Of a stretch of 64,000 nucleotides of DNA, positions 34,330-47,519 are shown piece by piece; position 1 is the first letter of the stretch, and each line of letters opens with the position of its first letter. Both the position numbers and the translations under genes were made by a program. Source of the DNA: Notamacropus eugenii (taxonomy: Eukaryota; Chordata; Mammalia; Diprotodontia; Macropodidae); assembly GCF_028372415.1 (NCBI RefSeq), contig NC_092875.1:354756233-354820232 (forward strand), in the 5' to 3' direction. Below the pieces are notes generated by a model, which was not told where the DNA came from, made no database searches, and was given only the letters and a program-made list of their open reading frames with translations.

Positions 34330-34640
34330 AACAGTTCCAACCCACTACATCCTTAGCCCTTTCAAACTTATTAGGTTGCCTCAAATCCTAGACACATCTA
34401 ACCTGGGATACTCATTTGCCTGAGATCAGGAAAGAACAAACATCAAAGGGACAAAGGTAACTGTAGGACTTGGTACAAACCCATGTACTTGAGTTCATGC
34501 TTGAACTGGGAATGAGCAGTGGAAGACACAGTGGTATTGAGGTAGAGAAAGACATGCTTTTCCAGCCCTCATTGAAGTCACATGATGACACCTAGAGAGT
34601 TCCAGGCACATGAAAAGAGGGGACACCCAGGGGACTATTC
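34330..34640. repeat. Unclassified dispersed repeat (copy 2, right part)
   Basis: It aligns in short blocks with 11700-11930 (see that entry). Confidence 0.45.
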
Positions 34641-34819
34641 AGGGTTTTGTGCACAATTTTAAAATGCTTTCGTAAAGTTGGTCATAGGCAGCCAGGAAGT
34701 TTCATCCAAAAAAGAAGTCAAGCTATGAGTCACTTGGGAGTTGTGGAAGTTTCCAGAACAGCTCTAGGTACATGGTGCCTGGGATGACCTTTACAGGTCA
34801 ATTCAAGTTTGTTACAAAT

Positions 34820-35165
34820 AGATGATATTGCCAAGGGTAAACGTGTAGAAAGAATAGAGAAGGTCAAGGACAGATCACTGGAGCAAACTCCTACTTGGGG
34901 GAACAGGAGATAAATCAACAAAATACTGGAAAGAAGCTGTCAAGTTGAAGGAGAAGTTATCCATTCAAACAGGGAAGGAGAAAGTTGAGCTGGGAAGAGG
35001 CATCAAAAACTGCAAAGAGGTCCAGGGGAATAAGAAACTAGGAAAATTACATTGAATTTATCATTTTTGAGAATACTGCATGAGCAGTTTCTACAAAGTG
35101 GTCAAGTTGGAAATGATATTGCAAGGGGTGGAGAAGTGAATGGGTTATTAGGAAATGCAGGCAGT
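34820..35165 (-). mobile_element. L2 LINE (reverse), probable continuation of 32190-33010
   Basis: 'aaggtcaaggacagatcact', 'caaaaactgcaaagaggtcc', 'aggggaataagaaactagga' and 'atattgcaaggggtggagaa' correspond to antisense L2 sequence farther 5' in the element than 32190-33010, in the expected order. Confidence 0.7.
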
Positions 35166-36949
35166 GGGCATATGATTCTCTTCACAGTGGCATTATCATA
35201 GCCAATGCAGACAGTACAATTATTGCTGGTTTAATAACAGTAAAAAATAGCAATAAATTTACATTCCATGAATGATTGGATTTGTCAATGAATAAAATAA
35301 AGAAAAGTGCTGATGAACCTACAATGAAAGGTTTATGAAGAAATTGCATAATTAGAATTAAAATTGGTGGAATAGTCTTCATGTTTAAATGCAAGTTATA
35401 GAATGGAAAAAAAGGTTTTTCTTTTTAAAAATTAAAAATAATAAGATGATAAGCCTATATGTGATATATTGTGGAAGTAGTGAAAATAAAATAGAGATTT
35501 CCTCAGTATATCAACTTGTCTATATTTTCTAGTGTGATTATTAATGTACATATTTTATAACTTATTTTTCAAAATAAGCTTTTATGGTTACTGTCATAAA
35601 AATTTTGGGGTCTAAATATGTATTTAGTTGGTTTATTTATTCAACAGTATCATTTTCCAAAATACCTCAGAGCAAAATACTATGAAATCATCGGTGTATG
35701 TAAAATATTTAGAATGACTAGCTGTAGTAATAGATACTTTATATTACTTTTTTAAAATACGAGAATATCATCAAATGGACACATTCAATACCATCACTCA
35801 ATCTAGGTTGGACCTTTTACAAAAGCCAGTTTTACATAATAGACTGAAAAATGAGAACCAAGGAGGGCAAAGAATTCCACAAATGAGACTCAACAAATTT
35901 TTGCAAGTCTGCCTTAAGTTTCATAAAATTCCCTGAGGCCTGAGATCATAACTGTTACTTTGTATGGGAATACAGTGCCCGTGTGCTTGCTTAGTAAATC
36001 TTATAGTGGTAAATAGAAGTGGGATGGAACTCAGTATTATCAGGAATATAGCCACTAAATCTCACATTGCAGAAATACTTAAAGCTTAATTATGATCAAT
36101 AGATATCTGTTTTGGAGGATTTAATTCTTGATTTACATTCTACTCTTTCTTTTTCAGACCAAAACTCCCAGTAAGGAAATTTCCTTCTACCAATGCAGAT
36201 TGGCAACTCCTCTGCAAACTTGACCGTCACAGGGTTTTCTTGTTCACTGAAAGGTTAAGTGATTTGCCGAAAGTTTCATACCACACAGGCCAGAAATCAA
36301 ATGTAGCAGAAGGCTGGGCAATAATAGAATGAATTTTGCCAATAAAGTTCTCTTTATCAATTTATATATTTTAATCCGAGAGAAGATCCACAGTTAGGAA
36401 CCTGCATAATTTCCTTGAGAATGTTTGCATTACTAATGTTGATATGTCTAATTTTGTCACTAAGTTAATTATTTAAAAAGAAAAATAACTTGCTTGCAAC
36501 ATTAATAACGCTATAAGGCAGTATAACTTTGCATTATTACTCTGAAGCGTAAAAGCAGCAAGGGAAAGTATTTGAAAATTCAATAAGCGGGCACATCAGG
36601 CATCAAAACGCTTCCACAACTGCAGTTTCTTTATTTTGGAAGAAAAATGTTCTAACCAGATATGTGGTTACGTATTCCTCTAGGGACATTCCATAACAAA
36701 TATTAGAAAATTAACATTTGGACCTTTAACTTTTTCGTGCACATGCTCCAAATGTGAATATATGGGGGCAAATTTTCCTTTTCTATCTTTTCTTCCCCTC
36801 CCCATAGAACACGATAAGTACTCTGCAGTTTAGAGGCTGGAATCGGACCCCAGGAATTTTGATTTGCCACTTCCTGCCGGCTCTAGCACCCTGCTGTAGG
36901 TCCCGTTCCCACCCAGGCCGAAGTTATTTATTAGACTTTTGCTACTTAT
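35166..36949. other. Intergenic sequence upstream of TENT4A, nothing recognised
   Basis: This stretch is AT-rich, with unusually few repeats compared with the rest of the window and no coding signature. Low repeat density just upstream of a CpG island promoter could reflect retained regulatory sequence, which I cannot confirm. Confidence 0.4.
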
Positions 36950-37979
36950 GTAATACAGTCCCGTTTAATGAAACAGTATAATGGAAATGAAACTGAAACT
37001 AGCAGCTTGGCAGCCAGGGTAAAACTCCTGGGGCTCGTTGCTGGGCAGCGGCAGATCCACCCGCACTCGGGGCACGGAGAGCGCCGCTGCCAGGACTTGT
37101 CGTTTAACGAGACCAAACAGATTTTGAAATAGGCTCCGACGCCGGGCACCGCACCGGGGGCTGGGAGAGGGGCTGACGAAAGGGGCCAATGAACGGCCAT
37201 TCAGACTCTTTTCAAGTCGGGCCGCTGCGCGGCGGAGGCTTTAGCAGACACTTGCTTGAACCCAGCGGGGAGGAGAGGAAATAGAAGCAAGCGGCCGTTT
37301 GATGATCAGCCATAAATCAGAGCTTCTTAGGGACACGCAGCCGCTGGTCTGGCGTAGGAGGCACATGGCCCCAGTTATGACAGGGGGAGGAAGGCAGCTC
37401 CAGGGAAACTGCTGAGCTCTGAGACTCACAATCAATGCGGGCCCTCATCCGCTTCCCTCCTCCCTCCTCAACGTAGCAGCAAAAGCCTTGGCAGCTTTCA
37501 TCACCTTCCCCACTCTTCCCCACCCCCACCCCTGGAATTAGGGCCCAGGATATGAGGCGTAGGGGTGGTGGTGGTGGGGGTAGGACCCCTCCCTCCCCAG
37601 CTGCGCAGAAAGTTCCATCCAGAGGTGACGGCTAAGGGGTCCCGCTGCGCAAGCGCCCTCGAGAGCCGGCCGGGGTGGTACAGGGACCCCGGCTGCCGGC
37701 GTCTCGGCTTTTCTGAGAGGTTCCAAATGTTCCCGCTAGCAGACACCGCGCGCACGTCTCTGGGTATTGGCCCGGGTCCCAACGTGTATCCGTGTGTGCC
37801 ATGTCAGTCCCAGCAGCGCGCACACATGCACACACATCCACATTAGCCTCTTCGTCCTAGGCCAAGTCCATTTTAAAAGCAGCGCGGGTGAGCCGTCTCC
37901 GAACCCTCCAGACACCTCTCCGACACCCCCTCCCCAGCTCCACAGCCCCTCCCTGTCGCGTACTCCAACATCTTCCATC

Positions 37980-38435
37980 TCGCCTCCCCTCCGCCAGTCC
38001 CGAGGAGAGCCCTAGTGCGCAGTCGTGGTAACCAAGGCGGCGGAGTCTAGTGAGGATTTAAAATCAACAGCACATGCGCAGTGTGAATTCTGTTGCCGGC
38101 GAGGGCGGCCCTCCCTGCTCCCCCCTCCCCCTCCCTCTGCCCGCCCCCGGCCCCTCCTCCTCTTCCCCCCCTCCCCTCATTGGAGCCTCGGCGGCGGCCT
38201 CCGCCTCGGTCCGGATTCCTGCTCTGCGCTGCTGTTTTCTGGACTGTCTGTGCCTGAATAGCAGGGGCTGGAGAGTGAGCGAGAAGCCCCGGGCTTCGGG
38301 TAGACGTAGCACGCCCGCCGCCCGGTCCCCTCCTCCGGGGCGTCCTGTGCCGGCTGCGCGGCGGCTGGGCCCGCCCCCTCGGCTGCCCCCCCTCCCCATT
38401 CCCCCTCCCCGCCCGCCCCATTACAGATGGCCGCT
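37980..38435 (+). promoter_or_regulatory. TENT4A: Probable TENT4A core promoter
   Basis: No convincing TATA box is present. Candidate sites are an NRF1-like CATGCGCAG (38073-38081) with another TGCGCAG near 38015, GC-rich Sp1-type runs (about 38137-38155), an inverted CCAAT (ATTGG, 38179-38183), and a YY1-like ACAGATGGCCGC at 38424-38435. YY1 elements of this kind often lie just downstream of the start site. The transcription start itself cannot be placed from sequence alone. Confidence 0.5.
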
Positions 38436-38498
38436 CCCCCCGGCCTGTGGATAACGCCGCCGCCGCCGCCGCCGCGGCCCCCGCTCCGGGGCGTGTGA
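38427..38498 (+). CDS. Upstream ORF, 23 codons, in TENT4A leader
   Basis: ATG at 38427 (G at +4, C at -3) opens a 23-codon frame MAAPPGLWITPPPPPPRPPL then RGV, ending at TGA 38496-38498. I found no other ATG between it and the main start at 39200. If the transcript begins upstream of 38427, ribosomes would meet it first and it could lower TENT4A translation. The Pro run would tend to slow elongation. Whether it lies in the mature mRNA is not known. Confidence 0.4.
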   Translation: MAAPPGLWITPPPPPPRPPLRGV

Positions 38499-39199
38499 CT
38501 CGGGAACCCCTGAGACAGAGAGCGAGCGAGAGACGCGGAGAGAAAGCCCGGAGCCGCCCGCCAGGAACGTGCCGAGAGCCGGAGCCAGCCCGCGTCCCCG
38601 GCCTCGACCCTGCCTGTCCCGGCCCCGGCCTCCCAGCCTCAGCCCAGCCCGGGCCCGACGCCTCCGCCACCGCCTGCGCTCCCTCCCCCTCCTCCCTTCC
38701 TCCCTCTCTGTCTCCCTCCCTCCTGTCTTTGCTCCCTCTCTCCTCCCACCCCGGCGGCGGCGGCCGAGACACCGAGGGGGGAGAGCGAGCAGCCGGCCTG
38801 GAGCAGCGCCGGGGCCGCACCGCGCGGCCGGCAGCGCTGGGTGTCTGTCTGTCCGTCCGTCTGCCTGTCTGTCTCTGGGGGTGGGGGGTGGGGGGGTGGG
38901 TTTGTGTGTGAGTGAGTGTGTGCGAGCTTGGGGCTGGGGGTGGAGGCGTTGGAGCCCGGAGGGCAGGGCTGCGGGGCTGTGCTCCGCCGCCGCCGCCCGG
39001 GAGAGCCAGGGGGCGGGGTTGCTGCCGCTCTTGCCGGCTCCCGAGCTTACTCTGTCTGGGGTGAGTGAGTGCCGGTCGGGTCTGAGTGTGAGTGAGTGTG
39101 TGTCTTGTGTGTGCGCGCGCGTGCAGGGGGTGGGGAGGGTTCGTGTGCTTGCAGTCGTCTCCGCTCGGGGAGGAGAGGCGGCCGGCGGAGAGAGGGTGA

Positions 39200-40165
<966 letters not shown>

Positions 40166-40284
40166 TGAGTCATGCCCTGCAGAGAGCGGACAGCACTCGA
40201 AGGGTTAAAGTAACGGGGACCTGGGAATGCAGGGTGGGATGTAATTGTTCTATTGCAGCCATAAATGTTAGGAAATGGCGTGCT

Positions 40285-40287
<3 letters not shown>

Positions 40288-40357
<70 letters not shown>
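40288..40357 (+). repeat. (GT)35 microsatellite near the exon 1 donor
   Basis: A perfect GT run of 70 bp begins 123 bp downstream of the splice donor. The Thr-His and Cys-Val frames here are by-products. Confidence 0.97.
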
Positions 40358-40358
<1 letters not shown>

Positions 40359-43300
40359 GGGGAAAGCGGGAGTGATCGGCATACCCTAATGTATTGAGAA
40401 AGGAGGGGCTTAGGGAGCAGTGCTTAGTTGGTTTCTTTCTGAAGTGCAACACTTTTATAGGGGGTGGGGTAGAGCAGCGGATGCTTAGTTATACAAAGTA
40501 GGGTTGAATGGGCTATAAAAATAACTAGAGAACTTGGGGATTAAGTCACAGCCCCTTATGGAAAACATTTATTCATCTATTGCCATAGTGAAGAAGGGCT
40601 GTTGAAGTGTACATGAAAGTGATTGTTGTTAGGGTGTTTAGAGATAGCAAGGAGATGCCCGATTTTAAATTTTCTGCTCCTTATTTGGCACAAAACCTGT
40701 AAAAGAGACCCGGGTGCTAGAGATCAGGTCTAAGTAGGGATCCAGCAGGAAGAGTTGGACAGACACGTGAATTGTAGGGTACCAGTCAAAAGTCACTTGT
40801 ACTGAAACAGAGAGTGACATTGGTGCTGAATAATTTCCTTTGAAATTATTCATTTTCATGAATTTAGAGGCTCTGACCTTTGAGGTAAGTTTGAATATAA
40901 TTTATAACTACTAACTTCAATTATTCTTTAAAAGGAGAAGTCTGGATTTTAATATGAGTGATAGTTCAGATCATGAAACTAACAGATAAAGGAAAAGACT
41001 GCTGGAGTTTTACATATGGCTTTTCTACAGTGGTACTGTGCAAAATTACTAATCACTTAGGAAAGGAATGGAAATTTTAATTTTTCTTCACCTAAGTATT
41101 CTCATATAAGTTGTCTTAAAGAAAATTGGCATGGGGTTTTGATTAGGTAGGTTCTATTGTTAGGATTGTCACAATTCCATTTTTTAAAGGGAAATATAAA
41201 CAGCTTAAAGACAAGAAAATTGGGGTGTGTATTGCATTAAATTATAAGATTTTTCTGTAACAATGCAATTGAATAGCCTAAAAACAAATTCAGGAGTTAT
41301 ATCTTTTATATTACAGTTAAACTGTGGTTAAGTGGTCATACATTACATTAAAGAAAAAAAAACCTGAAACAGTTGTAGGTCTTTAGTCCCAGCTTTCATA
41401 GTGTTATTCTTTTACTGGAATCTGTGACTGAAAATATTTATTCAGTTCACTTAAAAAACTTTGTTATGTCTGAATTTTGGTGAAAATATTGAACCTGGAA
41501 GTTTCAAAAAAATGTGCTCCATTTTGCTGCTATCCTAAGTAATGAATGCGTAAAAGTATACTTCCCTTTCTGTCTCTTCCCTCATCCCTCATTTTGAGAT
41601 TTGTATAATTGAGAATTTGGAAACAAAGGCAAAGGTTTTCTTCCTTTTTTATTCCATGTGAGTTCATTTCAATAAACATTTATTAATAAGTACTTCTTGT
41701 GAGTAAAGCATCATGCAGGTTGCTTGGGGCAGTCTTGTGTTATGGACAGTTAACATTTATTATTATGCTTTTCCAAGCAATCAAGCTAATAAACTATACT
41801 CAACATAAAAACTGTAACTTAAATCTTTTTAAGCAGGCACATGCAGATTTTGCAGCACTATAGCATTATTAGTAATATTGTTTATTGTTGTCCTACAAAT
41901 GTGTGTGGGGAAAAGTGATAGTAAAGGACTCTGTTTAAACTAGATCTCTTTAAATCGTATTGTGTGTTTTTAAAAATTAGTTTAAGTACTTTGGAATGCA
42001 TGGAAATTGATACTTGAAAGTATGCATGATACATTATAGCAACTTGCCCATAACTTGTTTCACCTGGTTTGAATTTGAAGTCTCAATCTGTGGCTACTGA
42101 GAATACTTGGTGGGATGATGAAGAGAGCTTTAAATTTTTTTTGTTTTTGACTTGTTAGAGCTTCCTAAGTAGAGATTGGATTTAGAAATTTGAATAGTAT
42201 AATACTTATAAATTTGGTAGTGCCATTATGCTTAAAAGTTAAAGTATTTGAATAGAATTTGTCTTGTTAGTAAACAAAATTAGACTTGTATATCCTGTAA
42301 GTAACATCTTATTTACAGGTAATTAAATGCTGTCCATTTTGGGAGGCATGTCCACCATACATGTCAGTGCTTTGCCAAATGATTCTGCTGATTGTACACT
42401 GGACCCTAGTTGTTCTCACTGTTTTGCTTGTTTTTCATTACTTACCTCTCCACCAGGTTATAGGACATTTTGTGGAACGTGGAACATGGCTTATGCTACC
42501 AGAATTAGTGGTATAAACAACACCAAAGGTCTGTTAATTCTAGTGATCCTCAGATTGCTTTGGAACTTTTATCTAAAGTGTCTCCTCAAGAATTCACACT
42601 TTCCCCTATTTCCTTTGATGCCTTTTATTATTGTAAACTAAAGGCAAGCTCACTTTTGCATTAAAGAAAAGAGAGATTGATGGTTTGTTGCATACTTCCT
42701 GAAGGGGCTGAGGTAGTGGCTCACTTCTTATGTTACTGTCCTGTTACTTATACCTCTCCAATAATGGGTGAGAATTTGGAAGTAGAAAATCAGAGTTGTG
42801 TCATAGATTAAGGTAAAAAGACTATAGATCAAATCCTTATCCAGTTTGTATGTATGGGAAACCTAGGCCAGTCATAGACTACTCCTCATTCTGCCTTGGG
42901 GGCTGAACCAGCCAGATAGTTTAGCACTACAAAAAGGTCTAATCCACTTGAGTCTGAAAAGGAACCCGCTGGAAATAAGCAACAGATAAAACTTTGGAAT
43001 TTTCTGTTGCTTAATTAGTTAACTGTGGAGGACCTGTTGCTGAAATTGCTTATCTCCTTGATAGTTCTAGATCTGGTTGTAGGATTAGGGTATGAAATTG
43101 TAGCTCTAACCCATAGTGCAATTGAACTTTTGCCTGATGACTGATGTGGCAACTTGTACTTTTCTGGAAAAATGTAGGGGGAAGTTCAGCATTGGTTTTC
43201 TACCCTTAGAACAAGTGCATTGGCATTATGAGTATTTGTCCAATCTGCTTGTGGAGTTAATTGAACCTTGATTGTGATAAGGCAAAAACAGGTCACAGGG

Positions 43301-44570
43301 TAAAGAGGGGAAGAATAAATGGGAACTTTCAGAAAGAAAAAGGGAATAGGTGAAATGTTTGCTTGGGTTTTGCTAATCTATATTGGTTCTATTAAATGTT
43401 ATTATTTTTACATTAAAAAAAGCAGTTTGAGAATAGTTGATAAATTTGAGAGTTAGAAGAAGAAATTATGGCTGAAAGAGAAATTCTGTCAGTAGTACCA
43501 ACAAAATCTAGTACCATTCCTGACTCTGAACTTCCTTGGGTTAATACCTAGTGTAACTTGGTCTTCTTTCTTGGCTTTTAAATACCTTGACTTTTTACCT
43601 ATCTATCTCCCTGCCATCCTAACAGTCAGAGGGTGGCTGTGCAAATTTTTGTTTCGTAAGTCAGTAAAGGAGAGACACAACCTGGGTATGAGGGAGGTGG
43701 GGAGAGGTTAGTTATTGAAGTTATTGAAAGCCTGAGTAAATATTATAGAGAAGTGCCCAGGTATTTCTAAGATAGAAATGGGGTCAGTAGTTTCTTAAGT
43801 TTGATTCAATTCCGTAGGGTTAGGGATGTTTGAAATTGAACAATTGATGATTCAGAAAAAATACTCTTGAACACATGCAATGAAAAAGTCAAGGCTGCCA
43901 CTTGTAGTTAATACTTGACCATGCCCTACATGTAGCTCTTGAACTTAATGAATATTATTATCATGTGTCATATATTTCATTGGTGGTTATTAGTTGTAAC
44001 AGTTTTTGCATCAAGATCTTTACTGTTGCCCCTCAAGGATACTTAAGTTTGGTTTGTCTTTAATTCAGTTATTGGAAGAAAAAAACTTCTGTTATGTAGT
44101 GATTGTATATATGTTATGTAATGGAATAAACAATTGTTTCGACTTCAGAGAAGAGTGTTTTTTGGATTTATTTCTAACTTCTTTGTCTTGAATTCTTTCA
44201 TCTTATTGAGGGAATTCAGAAAATCAAGGAAATTCAAAACACTCATTTCTCCCCCTCTCCATTTGGGCTCTACCTTTACTTATTTTCAAGATGCTTATTT
44301 CCTTTGTATAACAGATAATACCACTACTTTGTGTTTATATTTTCTCTTTTCCTCAGAATACTTATTCATACCTTATTATATTAATTATACTTTAAAGAAA
44401 GTTTAACAGGTTGCTTGAATATATTTTTTAAAAAAAAAACTTAAATATTGTTTTTCTGTAGTCAAATGTACATATATAGGTTCTCTGTATGTTCTATAAT
44501 CTGATTCAGTAGTCAGATATATTATTTCCCAACTGGCATGTAGTCTGTTAAATGGAATGAAATTGTCTCA
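40358..44570. other. Intron 1, largely unique sequence
   Basis: It is AT-rich with few repeats. An L2 3'-end fragment on the minus strand is likely at 41660-41740 ('tttcaataaacatttattaa'). Open frames such as 42327-42641 and 44134-44406 show no domain. Confidence 0.5.
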
Positions 44571-44574
44571 GCAG

Positions 44575-44665
44575 CTTTATGTTGTGGGGAAGGTAATAAT
44601 CATTTTGCAGATGAGGAAACTGAAGTACAGAAAGGAATAAAGTGACTTATTCATGGTCAGACTTT
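44575..44665 (-). repeat. MIR-type SINE fragment (reverse)
   Basis: 'cattttgcagatgaggaaac' and 'tgaagtacagaaaggaataa' are the reversed MIR core. Confidence 0.7.
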
Positions 44666-44749
44666 ATAGAACCAGAATCCTATTTTCCTAAGTACATACA
44701 AATAAGAGAATATTTTTTTTTCTAATGACTCACAGTGCTGATGTTTTAG

Positions 44750-44965
44750 GAGTAGCTAGGTGGTGTAGTGGATAGATACCTGGGCCCAGAAAGATTTGAG
44801 TTCAGATTCTGCCTCAGACAATTACTAGTTACTTAACTTTGTTTGCCTCAGTTTACTCATCTCTAAAATGAGCTGGAAAAGGAGATGGCAAAGCACTCCA
44901 TTACTTTGCCAAGAAAACCCTAAATGGGATCAAAAAGAGTTTGATACAACTGAAACACAAAAATG
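44750..44965 (+). repeat. SINE with RTE/BovB-like tail
   Basis: Head 'gctaggtggtgtagtggata', middle 'tttgcctcagtttactcatc', tail 'gcaaagcactccattacttt' and 'gggatcaaaaagagtttgat'. Confidence 0.85.
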
Positions 44966-45129
44966 ATAAACTGATTTTTTATTTCAGGCAATTGACTGTT
45001 TTGGATTGACAAGGTGCAATTTATTTTACAAATATTAATCACCACCACCGCTGCCACTATCCTTCTTCCACTTATGCCCCACTCCTCATTTCTTTTCTTT
45101 AGATAGAGATAAACAGCCCATGTAGTATA

Positions 45130-45265
45130 AATAAAAACAGTGTTGGACTAAGGATAGTAAGTTCTAGGTTGAATTTCAAGCTGGTTTTCGTAGCTTTATG
45201 TGACATCAAGCAAGACACAATCTCTCTGAACTTTAGTTTTATCATCTGTAAAATTAAGAATTTAT
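45130..45265 (+). repeat. MIR-type SINE fragment
   Basis: 'gtgttggactaaggatagta', 'catcaagcaagacacaatct' and 'tttatcatctgtaaaattaa'. Confidence 0.65.
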
Positions 45266-45629
45266 ATTCCTTGAGGTAAGAAGCTTTAGATCAGGCTCCT
45301 ACTCCATGATAAACTGGCCCTTCCTGACCTCTTACATAGATATCTACTAGTGCTATATGATGTTAGTGAGAATATGCCCATTAGGTTATGTGGGCAAATA
45401 AAAGACAAGTACAATATGAGGAAAAAATCCCCTTAGAACATCAAATTTGAATATTTATATGATAAAAGACTAACATTTCCTCATTCTTGAAGATAATTTT
45501 TATTTATTTATTGCCCGATGATTTTTCCAAGATTTGAATTCTAACTCTATAAAGTCTTTATGATGTACTGTACAGGTTTTTTTTTTTAAGGTTGCTACCA
45601 AAATTCTATTTCTTGTGAAAATAACATGG

Positions 45630-45720
45630 CTACTAGTTGTATGACCCTAAGCAAGTCACTTAACCCTGATTGCCTCCCCCTGAAACAACAATTCCCCCCC
45701 TGAAACAACAACCCTCCCCA
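45630..45720 (+). repeat. tRNA-type SINE 3' fragment with duplicated tail
   Basis: 'ctagttgtatgaccctaagc' and 'aagtcacttaaccctgattg' are followed by a tail in which 'ccccctgaaacaacaa' occurs twice. Confidence 0.7.
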
Positions 45721-45849
45721 ATAGCATAGGTAAGCTAATTTTATTCTTTGAAGTATAAGATACAGAAAGTAGAAAATATTCTAAAAGTAAATAAACCTTA
45801 TCAGTTGTAAAAAAAAAAAAAAAAGAAAAAGTGTATTTAGGTATATTCT

Positions 45850-46015
45850 GTAGTACTGAGAGAGACAGTGGGTATGATGGAAAGAAAACTGAATTCAAAA
45901 TTAGGATGCCTGGGTTTGAGTTCTGCCACAAATATGTCCATTACTAATTATATAGTCCTGGGTAATTAATTTAACCTTTTAGAGCTTCAGGTTACTTTTC
46001 TTTACGATGGGGTTA
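45850..46015 (+). repeat. MIR-type SINE
   Basis: 'aactgaattcaaaattagga', 'gcctgggtttgagttctgcc' and 'cctgggtaattaatttaacc' fit a sense MIR. Confidence 0.7.
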
Positions 46016-46239
46016 ATAACATGTAAATTCACAGGATTAGGAAAAAAGTGTTTTTGCAAATTTTGACTGCTAGTTAGATGTAGTGATTGTGGTTGTTGGA
46101 CTGAGTCAGAAGGTATAGAAAATGACTCGAATACTTTCAAGTTATCATCCCCTCAGCTGTGACCAAGTCACTCTCTGAATTTGTTATGTCATATATAAAA
46201 TACAATAAACTAGATTATTTATGAGAGAGCTGGACTCCA

Positions 46240-46475
46240 GGGGTTTGTGACTTTTTTTTTTTAATGGAGTATCATGGACCCCTTTGACAGTCTAGTGAAA
46301 CCTATGGACTCCTCAGGATAACATTTTTAAAGAAAATTCATAATTGAAGGAAATACTAAGTTTCTCTTAGAGGTTAGTGAAAATAAAGATGTATTTTTTT
46401 TCTAGTCTAAGTTCATGGATTCCCTGACATCCAAGTCTGTAAACTTCAGATCAAGAATCCCTAGAATAATCTCAA
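46240..46475 (-). mobile_element. MITE-like ancient repeat (reverse)
   Basis: 'agtatcatggacccctttga', 'cagtctagtgaaacctatgg', 'actcctcaggataacatttt' and 'taagttcatggattccctga' are the reverse complement of the element split at 23275-23648. The right end reads 'aagaatccctag'. The family is not identified. Confidence 0.6.
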
Positions 46476-46479
46476 CACT

Positions 46480-47300
46480 CCTTTCTAGCTAAATTTATGA
46501 TCTCATAATCATCAGTCTCTCTCCCATTGGTTCCTTCTCATCTGCCTTTGAATATGTTCAAATCTCCTCAATCCTTTAAAAAAAAAAAGCCTTCCCTTTA
46601 CCCTGTCAGTCTTTTTCTCTTTGACTGCTAACCTCCTGGAAACAACAGTCTATGCTATACATCCATTCCCCCCACCCCCTTCTGTTCTTCAGCTTCTGCA
46701 ATTCTGTTTCCACTAAGTACTCTACTAGTCTATTGAATCCATTCTCTCAATAACTCACTTTTCATCAAATTTAGTGCCTTTTTGGTAGATCCCATTTTAA
46801 AGGGAATAGTTGATTTCTGACAACTTCCTTCCTAGAATACTCTTTCTTCCTAAACTACAACACTCTTCATTCTCTTCATATCTCGTTAATAGCTTCTTCC
46901 AATTTACTTTAGTGATTCACCTTCCTAATCTCTTAATAATGGTGTTTCCCAAGTCTGTGGCTTTGACCCTTCGTATTTTAATTCACTTCCACTGTTTTGC
47001 CTGTTGTCTTGCTACAGTTGCCTTTCAAAACTGTATCTCTAGGTGGACATTTAACTTAATTCAACAAGTTGGTGATATTCAAATCGATTTATGATCTTAC
47101 AGATTTGATAGTTTCTTCAGTGATGCAGATCACAACTGATTCATGCCAGTGTCATTCCTTTCTAATATTTCCCATTAGTTTACCACAGGTTCTGGTCACT
47201 GTGTTTAAGATCTTCCTCTGCTCCTCCTAGTTGGCACTATGACCTTCTTGTCATCTCTAGATCTTGTCATATGACCAACCCATCTTTTCTTATATAATTC
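46480..47300 (+). mobile_element. Probable L2 LINE internal fragment
   Basis: It is C/T-rich with words matching L2 internal parts in sense ('ttccaatttactttagtgat', 'tggctttgacccttcgtatt', 'tctaggtggacatttaactt'). The 94-codon open frame 46810-47094 has no intact domain. The boundary and assignment are uncertain. Confidence 0.45.
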
Positions 47301-47519
47301 CTTGATAAGGAATCTTTTATTCCTATTTTTCTTCAGAATTTCTCATTGATTACATTGCTGCTCACAACCACCAAATTCTTTTCCATTGTCTTTTGCGTGA
47401 TAATAATTTGTAATTCTTTGGAGCACATTACTATTAGGCTGAGCATCTGGTGATGATTCCCCTCCCCCCCCCTTCCTTTTTGGCAACCCATGAAACAAAG
47501 ACGATAATGATACAGTGAC

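Noticed and set aside
38047-38820. 257-codon minus-strand open frame in the CpG island
   Set aside because: GC-rich sequence has few stops. The predicted protein is Arg/Gly/Pro/Ala low complexity with no domain and lies antisense to the TENT4A leader.
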